This document shows, piece after piece, positions 1-5,823 of a DNA stretch of 23,306 nucleotides. The notes beneath the pieces were generated by a model. It saw only the letters and a list, made by a program, of their open reading frames with translations. It was not told where the DNA came from and searched no databases. Numbering within the stretch: the first letter of the stretch is position 1; every line of letters begins with the position of its first letter. The DNA comes from a virus. The stretch spans positions 1-23,306 of IMG/VR virus record IMGVR_UViG_3300036850_000259. One strand, written 5' to 3'. A program made the position numbers and the translations under genes.

Positions 1-2
1 GA

Positions 3-524
3 ATTCCGGACAAGCCCCCGCCGGCGGCCGGCGGCGGGATGGGCATGGACCAGACGATCGCCATGCGGGCCCGGGAAGTCGGCGTCGACCACCACGTCCT
101 CGTCGCGGCCGTCACCTCCGGGACCAAGCAGTCGGCCAAGGACCTCACCGGCGAGGAGGCCGCCCAGGTTCTCGACGAACTCAAGGGCATCGCCGAGGGC
201 CGACGCCGACTGGTGTGGGGGGGGGAGGGGGAGTGGCCCTCCCTCGAGGACGTCGACGACATCGAGGACGCCGAGGTGGTGCCAGAGGGCCCGCCGCTGC
301 CCGATGAGCCCGAGGTGCCCGCCGACCCGGCCCAGTGGGACAACGACGCGTGGCGGGCCTTCCTGGCCGCCAAGGGCGTCCGGCCCGCCGACGTGCTGCG
401 GGAAGCCCACAAGCTGGCCAAGGAGGAGGGCATCAACCCGCCCAGCTCCCTCGGCGAGATCCACAAGACGCCGGACCTCGCCGTCCGCCTCCACGACTTC
501 GTCAACGACCTGGCCGGCTCGTGA
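3..524 (+). CDS. C-terminal part of a phage protein, possibly a ssDNA-annealing/recombination protein
   Basis: The frame is open to the left edge of the window, so the gene probably starts upstream; the first in-frame ATGs (39 and 45) lack a convincing ribosome site. The Pro/Gly/Ala-rich stretch before residue MGMDQ looks like a linker. Two small helical segments follow: one around 'RAREVGVDHHVLVAAVTSG' with 'LTGEEAAQVLDEL', and a C-terminal one starting 'WDNDAWRAFLAAKGV'. They are joined by an acidic Pro-rich linker. Similar short tails occur on Erf/RecT-like annealing proteins of actinobacteriophages, and the resolvase and helicase downstream fit such a role. This is an inference, since the catalytic or annealing domain lies outside the window. 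A run of nine G at 217-225 falls inside the gene without breaking the frame. Confidence 0.5.
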   Translation: MPDKPPPAAGGGMGMDQTIAMRAREVGVDHHVLVAAVTSGTKQSAKDLTGEEAAQVLDELKGIAEGRRRLVWGGEGEWPSLEDVDDIEDAEVVPEGPPLPDEPEVPADPAQWDNDAWRAFLAAKGVRPADVLREAHKLAKEEGINPPSSLGEIHKTPDLAVRLHDFVNDLAGS

Positions 525-673
525 AGCTGGGATGTTGGGATTGCGAAGTCACGTGGCTCGATGGCGGGCCGTGCTGGGTCTGCGGCGGCGTTGGCCGCCA
601 GTGGATCGACGGCCGAGAGCCGCAGAACCCGGGCACTCACGGCCCGCCCGTGATGATGGGCGAAGGACCATGA
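521..673 (+). CDS. Tiny zinc-ribbon protein (50 aa)
   Basis: A 50-residue protein starting at GTG 521, which overlaps the stop of the preceding gene as GTGA; its own stop overlaps the next start as ATGA. It carries two CxxC pairs, C5-x2-C8 and C18-x2-C21, separated by ten residues. This is the spacing of a minimal zinc ribbon or knuckle. Trp and Gly are frequent around the cysteines. The tight coupling to the gene before and the RuvC-like gene after argues that it is translated. No enzymatic domain would fit; a nucleic-acid or protein-binding accessory role is inferred from the ribbon and the neighbours only. It is one of about a dozen Cys/His-rich mini-proteins in this window. Confidence 0.6.
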   Translation: MKLGCWDCEVTWLDGGPCWVCGGVGRQWIDGREPQNPGTHGPPVMMGEGP

Positions 674-1203
674 CCGGCGCCCTGCGCGTCGTCGCCTTCG
701 ACCTCTCACTGGTCTCCACCGGCGTCGCCCACGCCGACGGCAGCACCCACCGCATCACGTCCACCCGGTCCGGGCCCCGTCGCCTGGGCGAACTCCGAGA
801 TGCGGTCATCGCCTGCGCCACCGTCCCCTGGGCCGACCTGGTGGTCATCGAGGGCCAGTCGTTCGGCAGCAACGGCAAGGGCCACGCCGAGCTGGCCGGT
901 CTTCACGCCCTCGTCCGCGTCGCCCTCTGGGAGCGGGAGATCGTCTTCGTCGACGTCCCGCCGGCATCCCTCAAGACGATCGCCACCGGCCGGGGCAACG
1001 CCTCGAAGGAAGAGGTGCACGAGGCAGCCATCAAGCGGCTCGGCTACGCCGGTGCCAACCGAGACGAGGCCGACGCCCTCTGGCTGCTGGCCGCCGCCCT
1101 CGACCACTACGGCCAGCCCCTCGTCGAGTTGCCCGCCACCCACCGCCGCGCCCACCAGAAGATCCCCTGGCCGGCACTGGAGCCGCTCACGCCCATCTCA
1201 TGA
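670..1203 (+). CDS. RuvC-like Holliday junction resolvase
   Basis: A 177-residue protein with the RNase H-fold pattern of RuvC resolvases, which cut four-way DNA junctions during phage recombination, replication or packaging. The first acidic residue is D11 in 'VVAFDLSLVSTG'. The second is E61 in 'VVIEGQSFGS'. The last cluster is D132-E133-x-D135 in 'NRDEADALWLL', the usual C-terminal acidic helix. 'VPPASLKTIATGRGNASKE' matches the conserved Lys-containing segment before it. The length is normal for the family. The start at ATG 670 overlaps the previous stop as ATGA; the frame stays open further upstream, but that stretch has no family similarity. The stop overlaps the helicase start, so resolvase and helicase are probably co-translated. 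Confidence 0.88.
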   Translation: MTGALRVVAFDLSLVSTGVAHADGSTHRITSTRSGPRRLGELRDAVIACATVPWADLVVIEGQSFGSNGKGHAELAGLHALVRVALWEREIVFVDVPPASLKTIATGRGNASKEEVHEAAIKRLGYAGANRDEADALWLLAAALDHYGQPLVELPATHRRAHQKIPWPALEPLTPIS

Positions 1204-2654
1204 CCCGACGAACCGTCCCCTTCGACGCCTACGACGAGGCGGTGCTCCTGGGTGCCGCCCTCTCCACGACCACGGCGGCGGAGCTCGTCGCCGCCCACAC
1301 CTCGGCGGCCGACTTCCACGTCCCGCTCCACCAGCGGGTGCGGGACGCTATCGGCACCCTCGTCGGCGCCGGCCTGCCCGTCGACGTCGCCACCGTCGCC
1401 TCCGACCTCGCCCAGCGCAACGGGGTGGCCGACCTCACCGTCGCCCGCAAGGAGATCCTCGCCCTCCAGATGGGCTGCCCCGCCCCCGTCCACGCTCCCG
1501 CCTACCTGCGCTCCGTCCGCAACTGGACCCGGCGCCGGCGCGCCCTCGACCTCGCCGACCAGCTCCAGCACCAAGCCCTGGACGGGTCCTCCATCGAGGG
1601 CGTCCTCGCCCAGCTCGAGGGCCTGGTGGTCGAAGAGCGGGTCGACACCACCAGCTGGCAGGAGGTGCCGTTGGCCGCCGCCCTGGAGGGCGAGCCCGCC
1701 GACGAGGAGCCGACCATGCTCGCTCGCAGCGACGGCGCCTGTCTGCTCTACCCGGGGAGGATCCACGGTTTCGCCGGCGAGCCCGAGAGCGGCAAGAGCT
1801 GGCTGGCCCTCCACGCCTGCGCCGAGCAGATGGACGTCGGGCGCCACGTCCTCTACATCGACTTCGAGGACAACGTGGTGGGCGTCCTGGGGCGCCTCCT
1901 GTCGCTCGGCGTCGATCCCGGGGCCATCCTCGCCCGCTTCCACTACGTGCGCCCCACGGAGCCCCTGGGGGCCGAGGGGCGCCGAGCCCTGGCCGAGCTG
2001 CTGGGTGGCACCGGGTGCGCCCTGGTGGTCCTCGACGGCCTCACCGAGGCCCTCACGCTGCACGGCTTCGCCCTGGAGTCCAACCGGGACGTCGCCTCCT
2101 TCCTGGAACTCCTGCCCCGCTTCATCGCCCGCCTGGGCCCGGCCGTCATCCTCATCGACCACGTCGAGAAGGACCGGGAGCACCGGGGGCGCTGGGCCAT
2201 CGGCGCCCAGCACAAGCTGGCCGGCCTCGACGGCGTCTCCTACGGCCTCGAGGTGGTCCGCCCGGTGGTGCGCGACGGCGACGGCCTGGTGCGGGTCCTG
2301 GTCCACAAGGACCGCATCGGCTATGTGCGCTCCCTGGCCGTGCGCAACACCGTGGCGGAGATGTCGACCGTGGCCTGCGCTGGCCTGCTCACGCTTACGA
2401 TCACCACTCCCGGTGGTCGTCAGCCAGAGTCGGACTGGCGTCCCACCGACCTCATGGAGCGGATCTCCCGCTGGCTCGAGATCAACCCGGGCTCCTCCGG
2501 GCGCATGGTCGGGGAGCACATCCCGGGCAAGGCGACCTGGAAGCGGGAGGCTCTCCGCTACCTCGTCGCCGATGGCCACGCCACCGCCGAGGACGGTCCG
2601 AAGCGGGCCATCAATTACCGGATCGTCAAGCCCTACAGGTCCTCGGAATTGTGA
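1200..2654 (+). CDS. Replicative helicase-like ATPase: DnaB-type N-domain plus RepA/RecA-like ATPase
   Basis: A 484-residue protein that probably unwinds or loads at the phage replication fork. Residues about 5-105 resemble the helical DnaB N-terminal domain ('DEAVLLGAAL', 'HQRVRDAI', 'YLRSVRNW'). A RecA-like ATPase core follows. Walker A is G193-EPESGKS, then 'VLYIDFED', Walker B 'LVVLDGL' with D279, and 'LIDHVEKD' as sensor region. The arrangement resembles RepA/AAA_25 hexameric helicases found in actinobacterial prophages. The last 65 residues look like a winged helix ('GSSGRMVGEHIPG', 'ALRYLVADGHA') and may bind origin DNA. The start ATG overlaps the resolvase stop. It is followed directly by an iteron-like repeat array, consistent with a replication locus. 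No primase motifs are visible. Confidence 0.82.
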   Translation: MTRRTVPFDAYDEAVLLGAALSTTTAAELVAAHTSAADFHVPLHQRVRDAIGTLVGAGLPVDVATVASDLAQRNGVADLTVARKEILALQMGCPAPVHAPAYLRSVRNWTRRRRALDLADQLQHQALDGSSIEGVLAQLEGLVVEERVDTTSWQEVPLAAALEGEPADEEPTMLARSDGACLLYPGRIHGFAGEPESGKSWLALHACAEQMDVGRHVLYIDFEDNVVGVLGRLLSLGVDPGAILARFHYVRPTEPLGAEGRRALAELLGGTGCALVVLDGLTEALTLHGFALESNRDVASFLELLPRFIARLGPAVILIDHVEKDREHRGRWAIGAQHKLAGLDGVSYGLEVVRPVVRDGDGLVRVLVHKDRIGYVRSLAVRNTVAEMSTVACAGLLTLTITTPGGRQPESDWRPTDLMERISRWLEINPGSSGRMVGEHIPGKATWKREALRYLVADGHATAEDGPKRAINYRIVKPYRSSEL

Positions 2655-2813
2655 TGTGCGTCCCTGTGCGTCCCGTGCGTCCCGTGTCCGCCGGGACACA
2701 CTCCTCGTTAAGTGCGTCCCAGTCCCCCGCTCCCTTACGGGCGGGGACGCACTACGGGTGGACCCTGACCCACTCCCGGAGAGGGGTGTGTGTCCCATGA
2801 GAAGGGACGCACA
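2655..2813 (+). repeat. Iteron-like array of TGTGCGTCCC, direct and inverted; candidate origin or operator
   Basis: The non-coding stretch after the helicase gene contains TGTGCGTCCC at 2655-2664 and 2665-2674 in exact tandem. Further copies are GTGCGTCCC at 2675-2683, a degenerate inverted copy GGGACACAC at 2693-2701, AGTGCGTCCC at 2711-2720, and its exact inverse GGGACGCACT at 2744-2753. TGTGTGTCCC at 2787-2796 faces GGGACGCACA at 2804-2813. The inverted pairs can form hairpins. Reiterated sites of about one helical turn beside a helicase gene are typical of phage and plasmid origins, but operators for a regulator would look similar. The hairpins could also attenuate transcription. Confidence 0.7.
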
Positions 2814-2841
2814 TGAAGTGCTCGGACTGGAGCAGCCGTGA
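2797..2841 (+). CDS. Possible 14-codon leader peptide
   Basis: ATG 2797 opens a 14-codon frame encoding MRRDAHEVLGLEQP. Its stop, TGA 2839-2841, overlaps the GTG start of the next gene as GTGA, the same coupling used by certain genes in this operon. A purine-rich GGAGAGGGG lies about ten bases upstream. The frame runs across the last inverted repeat of the array (2787-2813), so translation could open or close that hairpin. It is too short for codon statistics to decide; chance is a real alternative. Confidence 0.25.
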   Translation: MRRDAHEVLGLEQP

Positions 2842-3014
2842 CGCATCGCTGGGGCTGCAGCCTTTGCCCCGAGGAGGGCGACGGTGGGGCGGAGGGCGCG
2901 CTGGAGCACCTGCGGCTCGTCCACCCCGAGGTGTACGGCGACGGCCCCGAGCGCTGGCCCGACGGGAGCCTCGTGGTCAGCGACGACACGCTCGAGCCCG
3001 AGGAGTTCCTCTGA
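2838..3014 (+). CDS. Small C2H2-type zinc-finger protein (58 aa)
   Basis: Start GTG 2838 has GGAG five bases upstream and overlaps the stop of a possible leader frame. The protein has C7-x2-C10-x13-H24-x4-H29 ('CSLC' then 'HLRLVH'), a recognisable C2H2 finger. It is followed by an acidic tail ending 'TLEPEEFL'. A single finger of this sort in a 58-residue protein is common among actinobacteriophage accessory genes. It may bind DNA or a host protein; the sequence does not say which. It is the first complete gene after the repeat array and therefore heads the accessory operon. Confidence 0.6.
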   Translation: MTHRWGCSLCPEEGDGGAEGALEHLRLVHPEVYGDGPERWPDGSLVVSDDTLEPEEFL

Positions 3015-3016
3015 CC

Positions 3017-3199
3017 GTGGTGGGCGCCTACGAACTCCGCAAGCACCTGGCCAAGGACCACGGCGTCACTCTCCGAGGCCTCGCCTACGACGACCTCGTC
3101 GCCATCCACGAGGACTTCCACGCCGCCGACGAGGGCCACCAGCCAGCGCTGTGGAGCGCGCCGCCCATCGAGGACGTCGACACCAGGGGGCGGACGTGA
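3017..3199 (+). CDS. Small hypothetical protein, His-rich (60 aa)
   Basis: Start GTG 3017 lies two bases after the preceding stop, with GAGGAG about eleven bases upstream. The 60-residue product contains 'ELRKHLAKDHGVTLRGLAYDDLV' and 'IHEDFHAADEG'. It has no cysteine, so it is not a complete zinc finger. 'HLAKDHG' nevertheless resembles the His half of the C2H2 finger encoded by the gene before ('HLRLVH'). The final codons overlap the next gene as GTGA. It resembles short helical phage proteins that occur in tandem with zinc-finger genes; its function is unknown to me. CTG 3011, in the same frame, could be a rarer alternative start. Confidence 0.5.
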   Translation: MVGAYELRKHLAKDHGVTLRGLAYDDLVAIHEDFHAADEGHQPALWSAPPIEDVDTRGRT

Positions 3200-3357
3200 T
3201 CTGCGAGTGGCCGACCGGCTGCGACCGCTCCGGCAAACACCGCTATGCCAACTTCGTCCTCTGCGCCGCCCACGCCCGGGAGGCGCTCGCCCCTGCGCCG
3301 ACGCCCAAGCCCTCGGGCCCTCGGAGCCAGGCGAGGCCGCGAAGGGGCCTCGGATGA
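3196..3357 (+). CDS. Small CxxxxxC…CxxH zinc-knuckle protein (53 aa)
   Basis: Start GTG 3196 overlaps the preceding stop as GTGA, with AGGGGG upstream. Near the N-terminus it shows C3-x5-C9-x13-C23-x2-H26 ('CEWPTGCDRS' then 'LCAAHA'). This C-C-C-H arrangement recurs in the genes at 4320 and 6745 and in the N-terminal knuckle of the HNH endonuclease at 7346. The remainder is a basic, Pro/Arg-rich tail ('PKPSGPRSQARPRRGLG'), which could contact nucleic acid. No enzymatic domain is present. A metal-binding adaptor role is inferred only from the residue pattern. Confidence 0.55.
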   Translation: MICEWPTGCDRSGKHRYANFVLCAAHAREALAPAPTPKPSGPRSQARPRRGLG

Positions 3358-3369
3358 TCGAGGTGGCCG

Positions 3370-3636
3370 ATGACCGGCCGACGGGGGCCTGGGCTGGGCG
3401 TTCCGCTGGGGGACTGGATCTTCCAGGGGGCCTGCCGGGGCCTGCCGACGGACCTGTTCTTCCCCGAGCGGGAGGCCGACGCCGAGGAGCCCAAGGCGAT
3501 CTGCCGGTCCTGCCCGGTGCTGGTCCCCTGCCTGGCCTACGCCATGGGCGAGCCGAGCGTGGGGGGCGTGTGGGGAGCGACCTCGGAGAGGGACCGTCGG
3601 CGGCTGCGGCGGGCGCGGCGGCGATCGGGGCGGTGA
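3370..3636 (+). CDS. WhiB-family Fe-S transcription regulator
   Basis: An 88-residue protein with the WhiB signature. Four cysteines, C22, C45, C48 and C54, are spaced C-x22-C-x2-C-x5-C and would ligate a 4Fe-4S cluster. The tryptophan turn 'GGVWGATSERDRR' follows at residues 65-77, then a basic Arg-rich tail 'LRRARRRSGR' suited to DNA contact. Host WhiB proteins bind region 4 of the principal sigma factor; phage copies such as that of TM4 can interfere with host WhiB2. The turn reads GVWGA where GVWGG is usual. Start ATG 3370 has GAGG six bases upstream. The stop overlaps the next start as TGATG, which couples it to a secreted Rpf-like protein. Confidence 0.9.
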   Translation: MTGRRGPGLGVPLGDWIFQGACRGLPTDLFFPEREADAEEPKAICRSCPVLVPCLAYAMGEPSVGGVWGATSERDRRRLRRARRRSGR

Positions 3637-4133
3637 TGCGGGGCCTGCTCGCCATTGCCGTGGTGTGGGTCTTCATGGCCACCGCGGTCTGCGCCTTCGC
3701 AGACCCCGCGGCCGAACTCCCGGACGGCCCGGCCACCGCCGAACCGGTGCCCCCGCCGGCGGCAGGGGGCGTCGTCCGAGCGGCCGCTCGCTGGCGCCCC
3801 GACGTGGGTGTCCGACGGAAGGTTCGCAGCAGGCCTCTCGGGCGGACCCACCGGAGACATACATCAGACATACATCTGGCTACCCGGGGGTGGGGCCACT
3901 GGGCTCCCCGGGTGGCCCACTGCGAGAGCAGGGGCCGCTACGACGCCCGCAACCCCCGCTCGAGCGCCACGGGCCGCTACCAGGCCATCCGGGGCACGTG
4001 GGGGGGCTACGGCGGCTACCCCGAGGCGGCCGCCGCCCCGCCCCACGTCCAGGAGCGCCACGCCGCCGAGCTCTTCACCCGCGCCGGCCTCCGGCCGTGG
4101 CGGGCGTCGAGGAGGTGCTGGTCCCGCCGATGA
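3636..4133 (+). CDS. Secreted Rpf-like transglycosylase domain protein
   Basis: A 165-residue exported protein. The N-terminus 'MRGLLAIAVVWVFMATAVCA' followed by FADP is a signal peptide, probably cleaved after AFA. A Pro/Ala then Arg-rich linker leads to a lysozyme-like domain of the resuscitation-promoting-factor type. 'VAHCESRGRYDARNPRS' holds the catalytic Glu (E97), followed by 'SATGRYQAIRGTWGGYGGY', 'HVQERHAAELFTRAGLRPW' and a terminal Cys (C161) able to pair with C96. Such enzymes cut peptidoglycan glycan strands. Start ATG 3636 has GGGG five bases upstream and overlaps the WhiB stop. Its place in the early/accessory region rather than a lysis cassette suggests a role other than endolysin, such as envelope remodelling or reviving dormant hosts (inference). 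A short 11-bp tandem repeat lies in the linker. Confidence 0.82.
   Translation: MRGLLAIAVVWVFMATAVCAFADPAAELPDGPATAEPVPPPAAGGVVRAAARWRPDVGVRRKVRSRPLGRTHRRHTSDIHLATRGWGHWAPRVAHCESRGRYDARNPRSSATGRYQAIRGTWGGYGGYPEAAAAPPHVQERHAAELFTRAGLRPWRASRRCWSRR
3855..3876 (+). repeat. Tandem 11-bp repeat AGACATACATC x2 inside the Rpf-like gene
   Basis: Two adjacent exact copies of AGACATACATC sit in the linker between the signal peptide and the catalytic domain. At about 36 percent GC they stand out sharply from their surroundings. They add an uneven number of codons (22 bases), so a gain or loss of one copy would shift the frame. They may be a slippage product or a small binding site. Confidence 0.7.
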
Positions 4134-4327
4134 CCTGTCCCACCTGCAACGAACCCATCTACCAGAACAACCTCGGCTACTGGCTGGGCAAGACGTGGAG
4201 GGCCTGGTTCGACCCCACCTGGCGCCACGTCGCTACAGGCACGGTGGCGTGCGACGACGCCAAGCTCCTCGGGCTAGCACGGTACGACGGCCCAGAGGTA
4301 GCGGCGCACTTGGAGACCGATGGCTAA
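4130..4327 (+). CDS. Small Cys-containing hypothetical protein (65 aa)
   Basis: Start ATG 4130 overlaps the preceding stop as ATGA. The protein begins 'MTCPTCNEPIYQNN', giving a CxxC knuckle at C3/C6. A later His and Cys in 'WRHVATGTVACDD' could complete a metal site. The centre is rich in aromatic residues ('GYWLGKTWRAWFDPTW'). Base composition is less GC-rich here than in the flanking genes. The last eight bases overlap the next gene. I do not recognise a named family. It sits in the run of mini zinc-binding proteins and is probably co-translated with them. Confidence 0.55.
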   Translation: MTCPTCNEPIYQNNLGYWLGKTWRAWFDPTWRHVATGTVACDDAKLLGLARYDGPEVAAHLETDG

Positions 4328-4619
4328 GACCCCCGACGCTCCGACGACCCCGCCGTGGGACGCTTCGTTCACCTGCGACTGGGGCGATTGCGACCGCCTG
4401 ACGCTCGCGTGGAGATGGTCGGGCCAACGTCTCAACGAGTCGCCGCTCGGGTGGCTGCCCGTCTGTGCCATCCACGCCCAGCACGGCCGGGTGAGCACCG
4501 ACGGCCCTGTCCCGTGCGCTGACGGCACCTTCGTCCACGACTTCAAGGGTCAGCCGGTATGCCCCGCGTGTGGGTACGCCGGCATCCGGCTACCAATGCC
4601 TGGCGACGGGGGGGCGTAA
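4320..4619 (+). CDS. Double zinc-knuckle protein, paralogue of the gene ending at 7119
   Basis: A 99-residue protein starting at ATG 4320 with GGAG upstream. The N-terminal half has C19-x4-C24-x24-C49-x2-H52 ('FTCDWGDCD', 'LPVCAIHA'). The C-terminal half adds C66, H73 and a C81-PA-C84 knuckle. The first 53 residues match 44 of 53 positions in the protein that starts MAKTPPAPTTPP at 6910, so the two are clear duplicates. They diverge completely after residue 53. The paralogue lacks the second knuckle. The DNA differs mostly at silent positions, so the duplication is not brand new. It is likely a metal-stabilised binding protein; the target is unknown. Confidence 0.65.
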   Translation: MAKTPDAPTTPPWDASFTCDWGDCDRLTLAWRWSGQRLNESPLGWLPVCAIHAQHGRVSTDGPVPCADGTFVHDFKGQPVCPACGYAGIRLPMPGDGGA

Positions 4620-4828
4620 TGGCGGACGTGTACCACCTGGGCCCCACGGTCCGTCTCGGCGGTTGGGCTCGGAACCCCTGTCATCGCTGCCACCGCCAGC
4701 CCGTTGAGGGTGAACACATCCAGGTCGATTTCATGGCGCAGACCATCCTCTGCCAGCGGTGCCACACCGAGGACACGATCAAGCTCGGCAACCTCCTCGC
4801 CCAGGCGATGGGAGCGGACGATGCCTAA
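4619..4828 (+). CDS. Small zinc-ribbon protein (69 aa)
   Basis: Start ATG 4619 shares bases with the preceding TAA (TAATG) and follows a G-rich ribosome site. Two CxxC pairs, C21-HR-C24 and C45-QR-C48, each followed by His, flank a short beta-rich stretch 'GEHIQVDFMAQTIL'. This is the layout of a four-cysteine zinc ribbon. A helical tail 'IKLGNLLAQAMG' closes the protein. It overlaps the next gene by eight bases. Ribbons like this are frequent in phage proteins that dock on RNA polymerase or DNA, but nothing here fixes the target. Confidence 0.6.
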   Translation: MADVYHLGPTVRLGGWARNPCHRCHRQPVEGEHIQVDFMAQTILCQRCHTEDTIKLGNLLAQAMGADDA

Positions 4829-4973
4829 GCGGGCCCAGGGCGGACCGCTCTACGGGTGCGTGCTCTGCAATCGGTGGTTCCCCGGCCGCAAGGCGGTCAA
4901 GCGCCACATGGAGAAGGGCTGCCCGAAGACCTTCGGGAAGGGGCAGCGCGCTGAGACCGGGGTGCGTTCGTGA
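4821..4973 (+). CDS. Small C2HC zinc-finger protein (50 aa)
   Basis: Start ATG 4821 has GGAG about seven bases upstream and overlaps the preceding gene by eight bases. The protein contains C13-VL-C16-x12-H29-x4-C34. Basic and hydrophobic residues fall at the positions expected in a classical finger ('CNRWFPGRKAVKRHMEKGC'). The recognition-helix region 'GRKAVKRHMEKG' is strongly basic, so DNA or RNA binding is plausible. The tail is basic as well. Single-finger proteins of 50 residues are hard to assign further. The stop overlaps the next start region as TGATG. Confidence 0.6.
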   Translation: MPKRAQGGPLYGCVLCNRWFPGRKAVKRHMEKGCPKTFGKGQRAETGVRS

Positions 4974-5329
4974 TGCACCTGTGTCCGTGCGCACCGAGGG
5001 AGCAGATCCCCGAGGCCATCGACTCCCTCCGCTGCTACCGCTGCGGTGGCTACCGGCCTCGCCAGGACGGGCCCGTCCCCGCCGTGGCGGTGGTGAGCGG
5101 GCTGGCCGAGGAGCTGGCCGTCCGGGCCGACGCCCTGCTGGCCGCCTACCGCCGGGCCCACGGCGGCGGTGGCGGCCCGTGGTCCGAGGAGGCGGGCGAG
5201 CTCCTCCACCTCGCCCACGCCCTGCTGGCCCGCTCGGCGCAGACACTGGAGTCCGCCCTCGACGCCGCCGAGCTGGCCCTGGCCATCGAGGACCACCCCG
5301 CCGGCCAGGACACGAGAGACCGGCCGTGA
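4973..5329 (+). CDS. Zinc ribbon plus helical bundle protein, paralogue of next gene
   Basis: A protein of about 118 residues. ATG 4973 is preferred; GTG 4970, one codon upstream, is an alternative. The N-terminus carries 'LCPCAP' and, about 15 residues later, 'RCYRCGGY', a four-cysteine ribbon. Residues after about 40 form amphipathic helices ('GLAEELAVRADALLAAYRRAH', 'LHLAHALLARSAQTLESAL'). The following gene has the same architecture with the same landmarks: CxC, CxxCGGY, then 'LLAGSLAKSGEALVNDYRWAH'. This indicates an old tandem duplication. Function unknown; the helices suggest oligomerisation or protein binding. The stop overlaps the next start as GTGA. Confidence 0.6.
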   Translation: MHLCPCAPREQIPEAIDSLRCYRCGGYRPRQDGPVPAVAVVSGLAEELAVRADALLAAYRRAHGGGGGPWSEEAGELLHLAHALLARSAQTLESALDAAELALAIEDHPAGQDTRDRP

Positions 5330-5823
5330 GACTCTGCCGCTGCCGGTCACGGAAGAGGGCCGAGCTCCGCTGCCCGCTCTGCGGCGGCTACGTCGCCATC
5401 GGGCGCCTGGCCCCGCCCAACCACGTCGCCCTCCTGGCCGGCTCCTTGGCCAAGAGCGGCGAGGCCCTGGTCAACGACTACCGCTGGGCGCACGAGGAGG
5501 GCCTCGGGCCCGCTCGGCGGGGGCAGATCGGCCGGGGCTCGGATACCGCCGACCCCACGGGCGGGACGGTGGCCGACGAGAGGAAGGCGAGCCTGCGAGA
5601 GCACCTCCGCCTCGCCGGCCGGGCCCTGGCCCTGGCCTGCTACCACGTGGCGGTGGCCCGGGAGGCCGTAAAGGACGGCCTCTCGGCGGTGGACGGGGGC
5701 GGCGAGGACCACACCCCGGCGCCCTACCACGACGTGATCCCCGAGGGGCGGCCCGACCTGGCCGAGTCGCACGCCGCCCTTGAGCGGCGCCTGGCTCGAG
5801 GCGAAGGGTGGGGCCAGGCGTGA
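5326..5823 (+). CDS. Zinc ribbon plus helical protein, diverged tandem paralogue
   Basis: A 165-residue protein from GTG 5326 overlapping the preceding stop. It starts VRLCRCRSRKRAELRC and continues 'PLCGGYVAIGRLAPPNHVALL', so the ribbon is C4/C6 with a later CxxCGGY. Helical segments follow: 'LLAGSLAKSGEALVNDYRWAH' and 'LREHLRLAGRALALACYHVAV'. Both match the layout of the gene before it. An insertion of roughly 45 residues, rich in Gly, Asp and Thr, separates the two helices. The C-terminal 35 residues are unique to this copy. No enzyme family is recognised. Its end overlaps the GTG start of the methyltransferase. Confidence 0.6.
   Translation: MRLCRCRSRKRAELRCPLCGGYVAIGRLAPPNHVALLAGSLAKSGEALVNDYRWAHEEGLGPARRGQIGRGSDTADPTGGTVADERKASLREHLRLAGRALALACYHVAVAREAVKDGLSAVDGGGEDHTPAPYHDVIPEGRPDLAESHAALERRLARGEGWGQA

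Noticed and set aside
304-669. Upstream extension of the resolvase frame to ATG 304
   Set aside because: The extra 122 residues are Pro/Ser/Arg-rich shadow sequence and overlap two coupled genes. ATG 670 begins exactly at the family N-terminus.
800-2800. Long + strand open frame in a second frame across resolvase and helicase (about 660 codons)
   Set aside because: It is a Pro/Arg/Ser-rich out-of-frame product. The resolvase and helicase frames contain catalytic motifs and coupled starts.
2655-2813. CRISPR array
   Set aside because: The units are only 9-10 bp, occur in both orientations, and are not separated by uniform spacers. No cas gene is nearby.
1107-2924. Long open frame on the - strand opposite the helicase gene (about 600 codons)
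   Set aside because: It is a shadow of high-GC coding sequence. Its product is Gly/Val/Asp/Glu-rich low-complexity sequence with no domain, while the + strand carries a clear ATPase.
3636-4133. Calling the Rpf-like protein the phage endolysin
   Set aside because: It has a signal peptide, no separate cell-wall binding domain and no holin beside it, and lies in the accessory operon rather than a lysis cassette.
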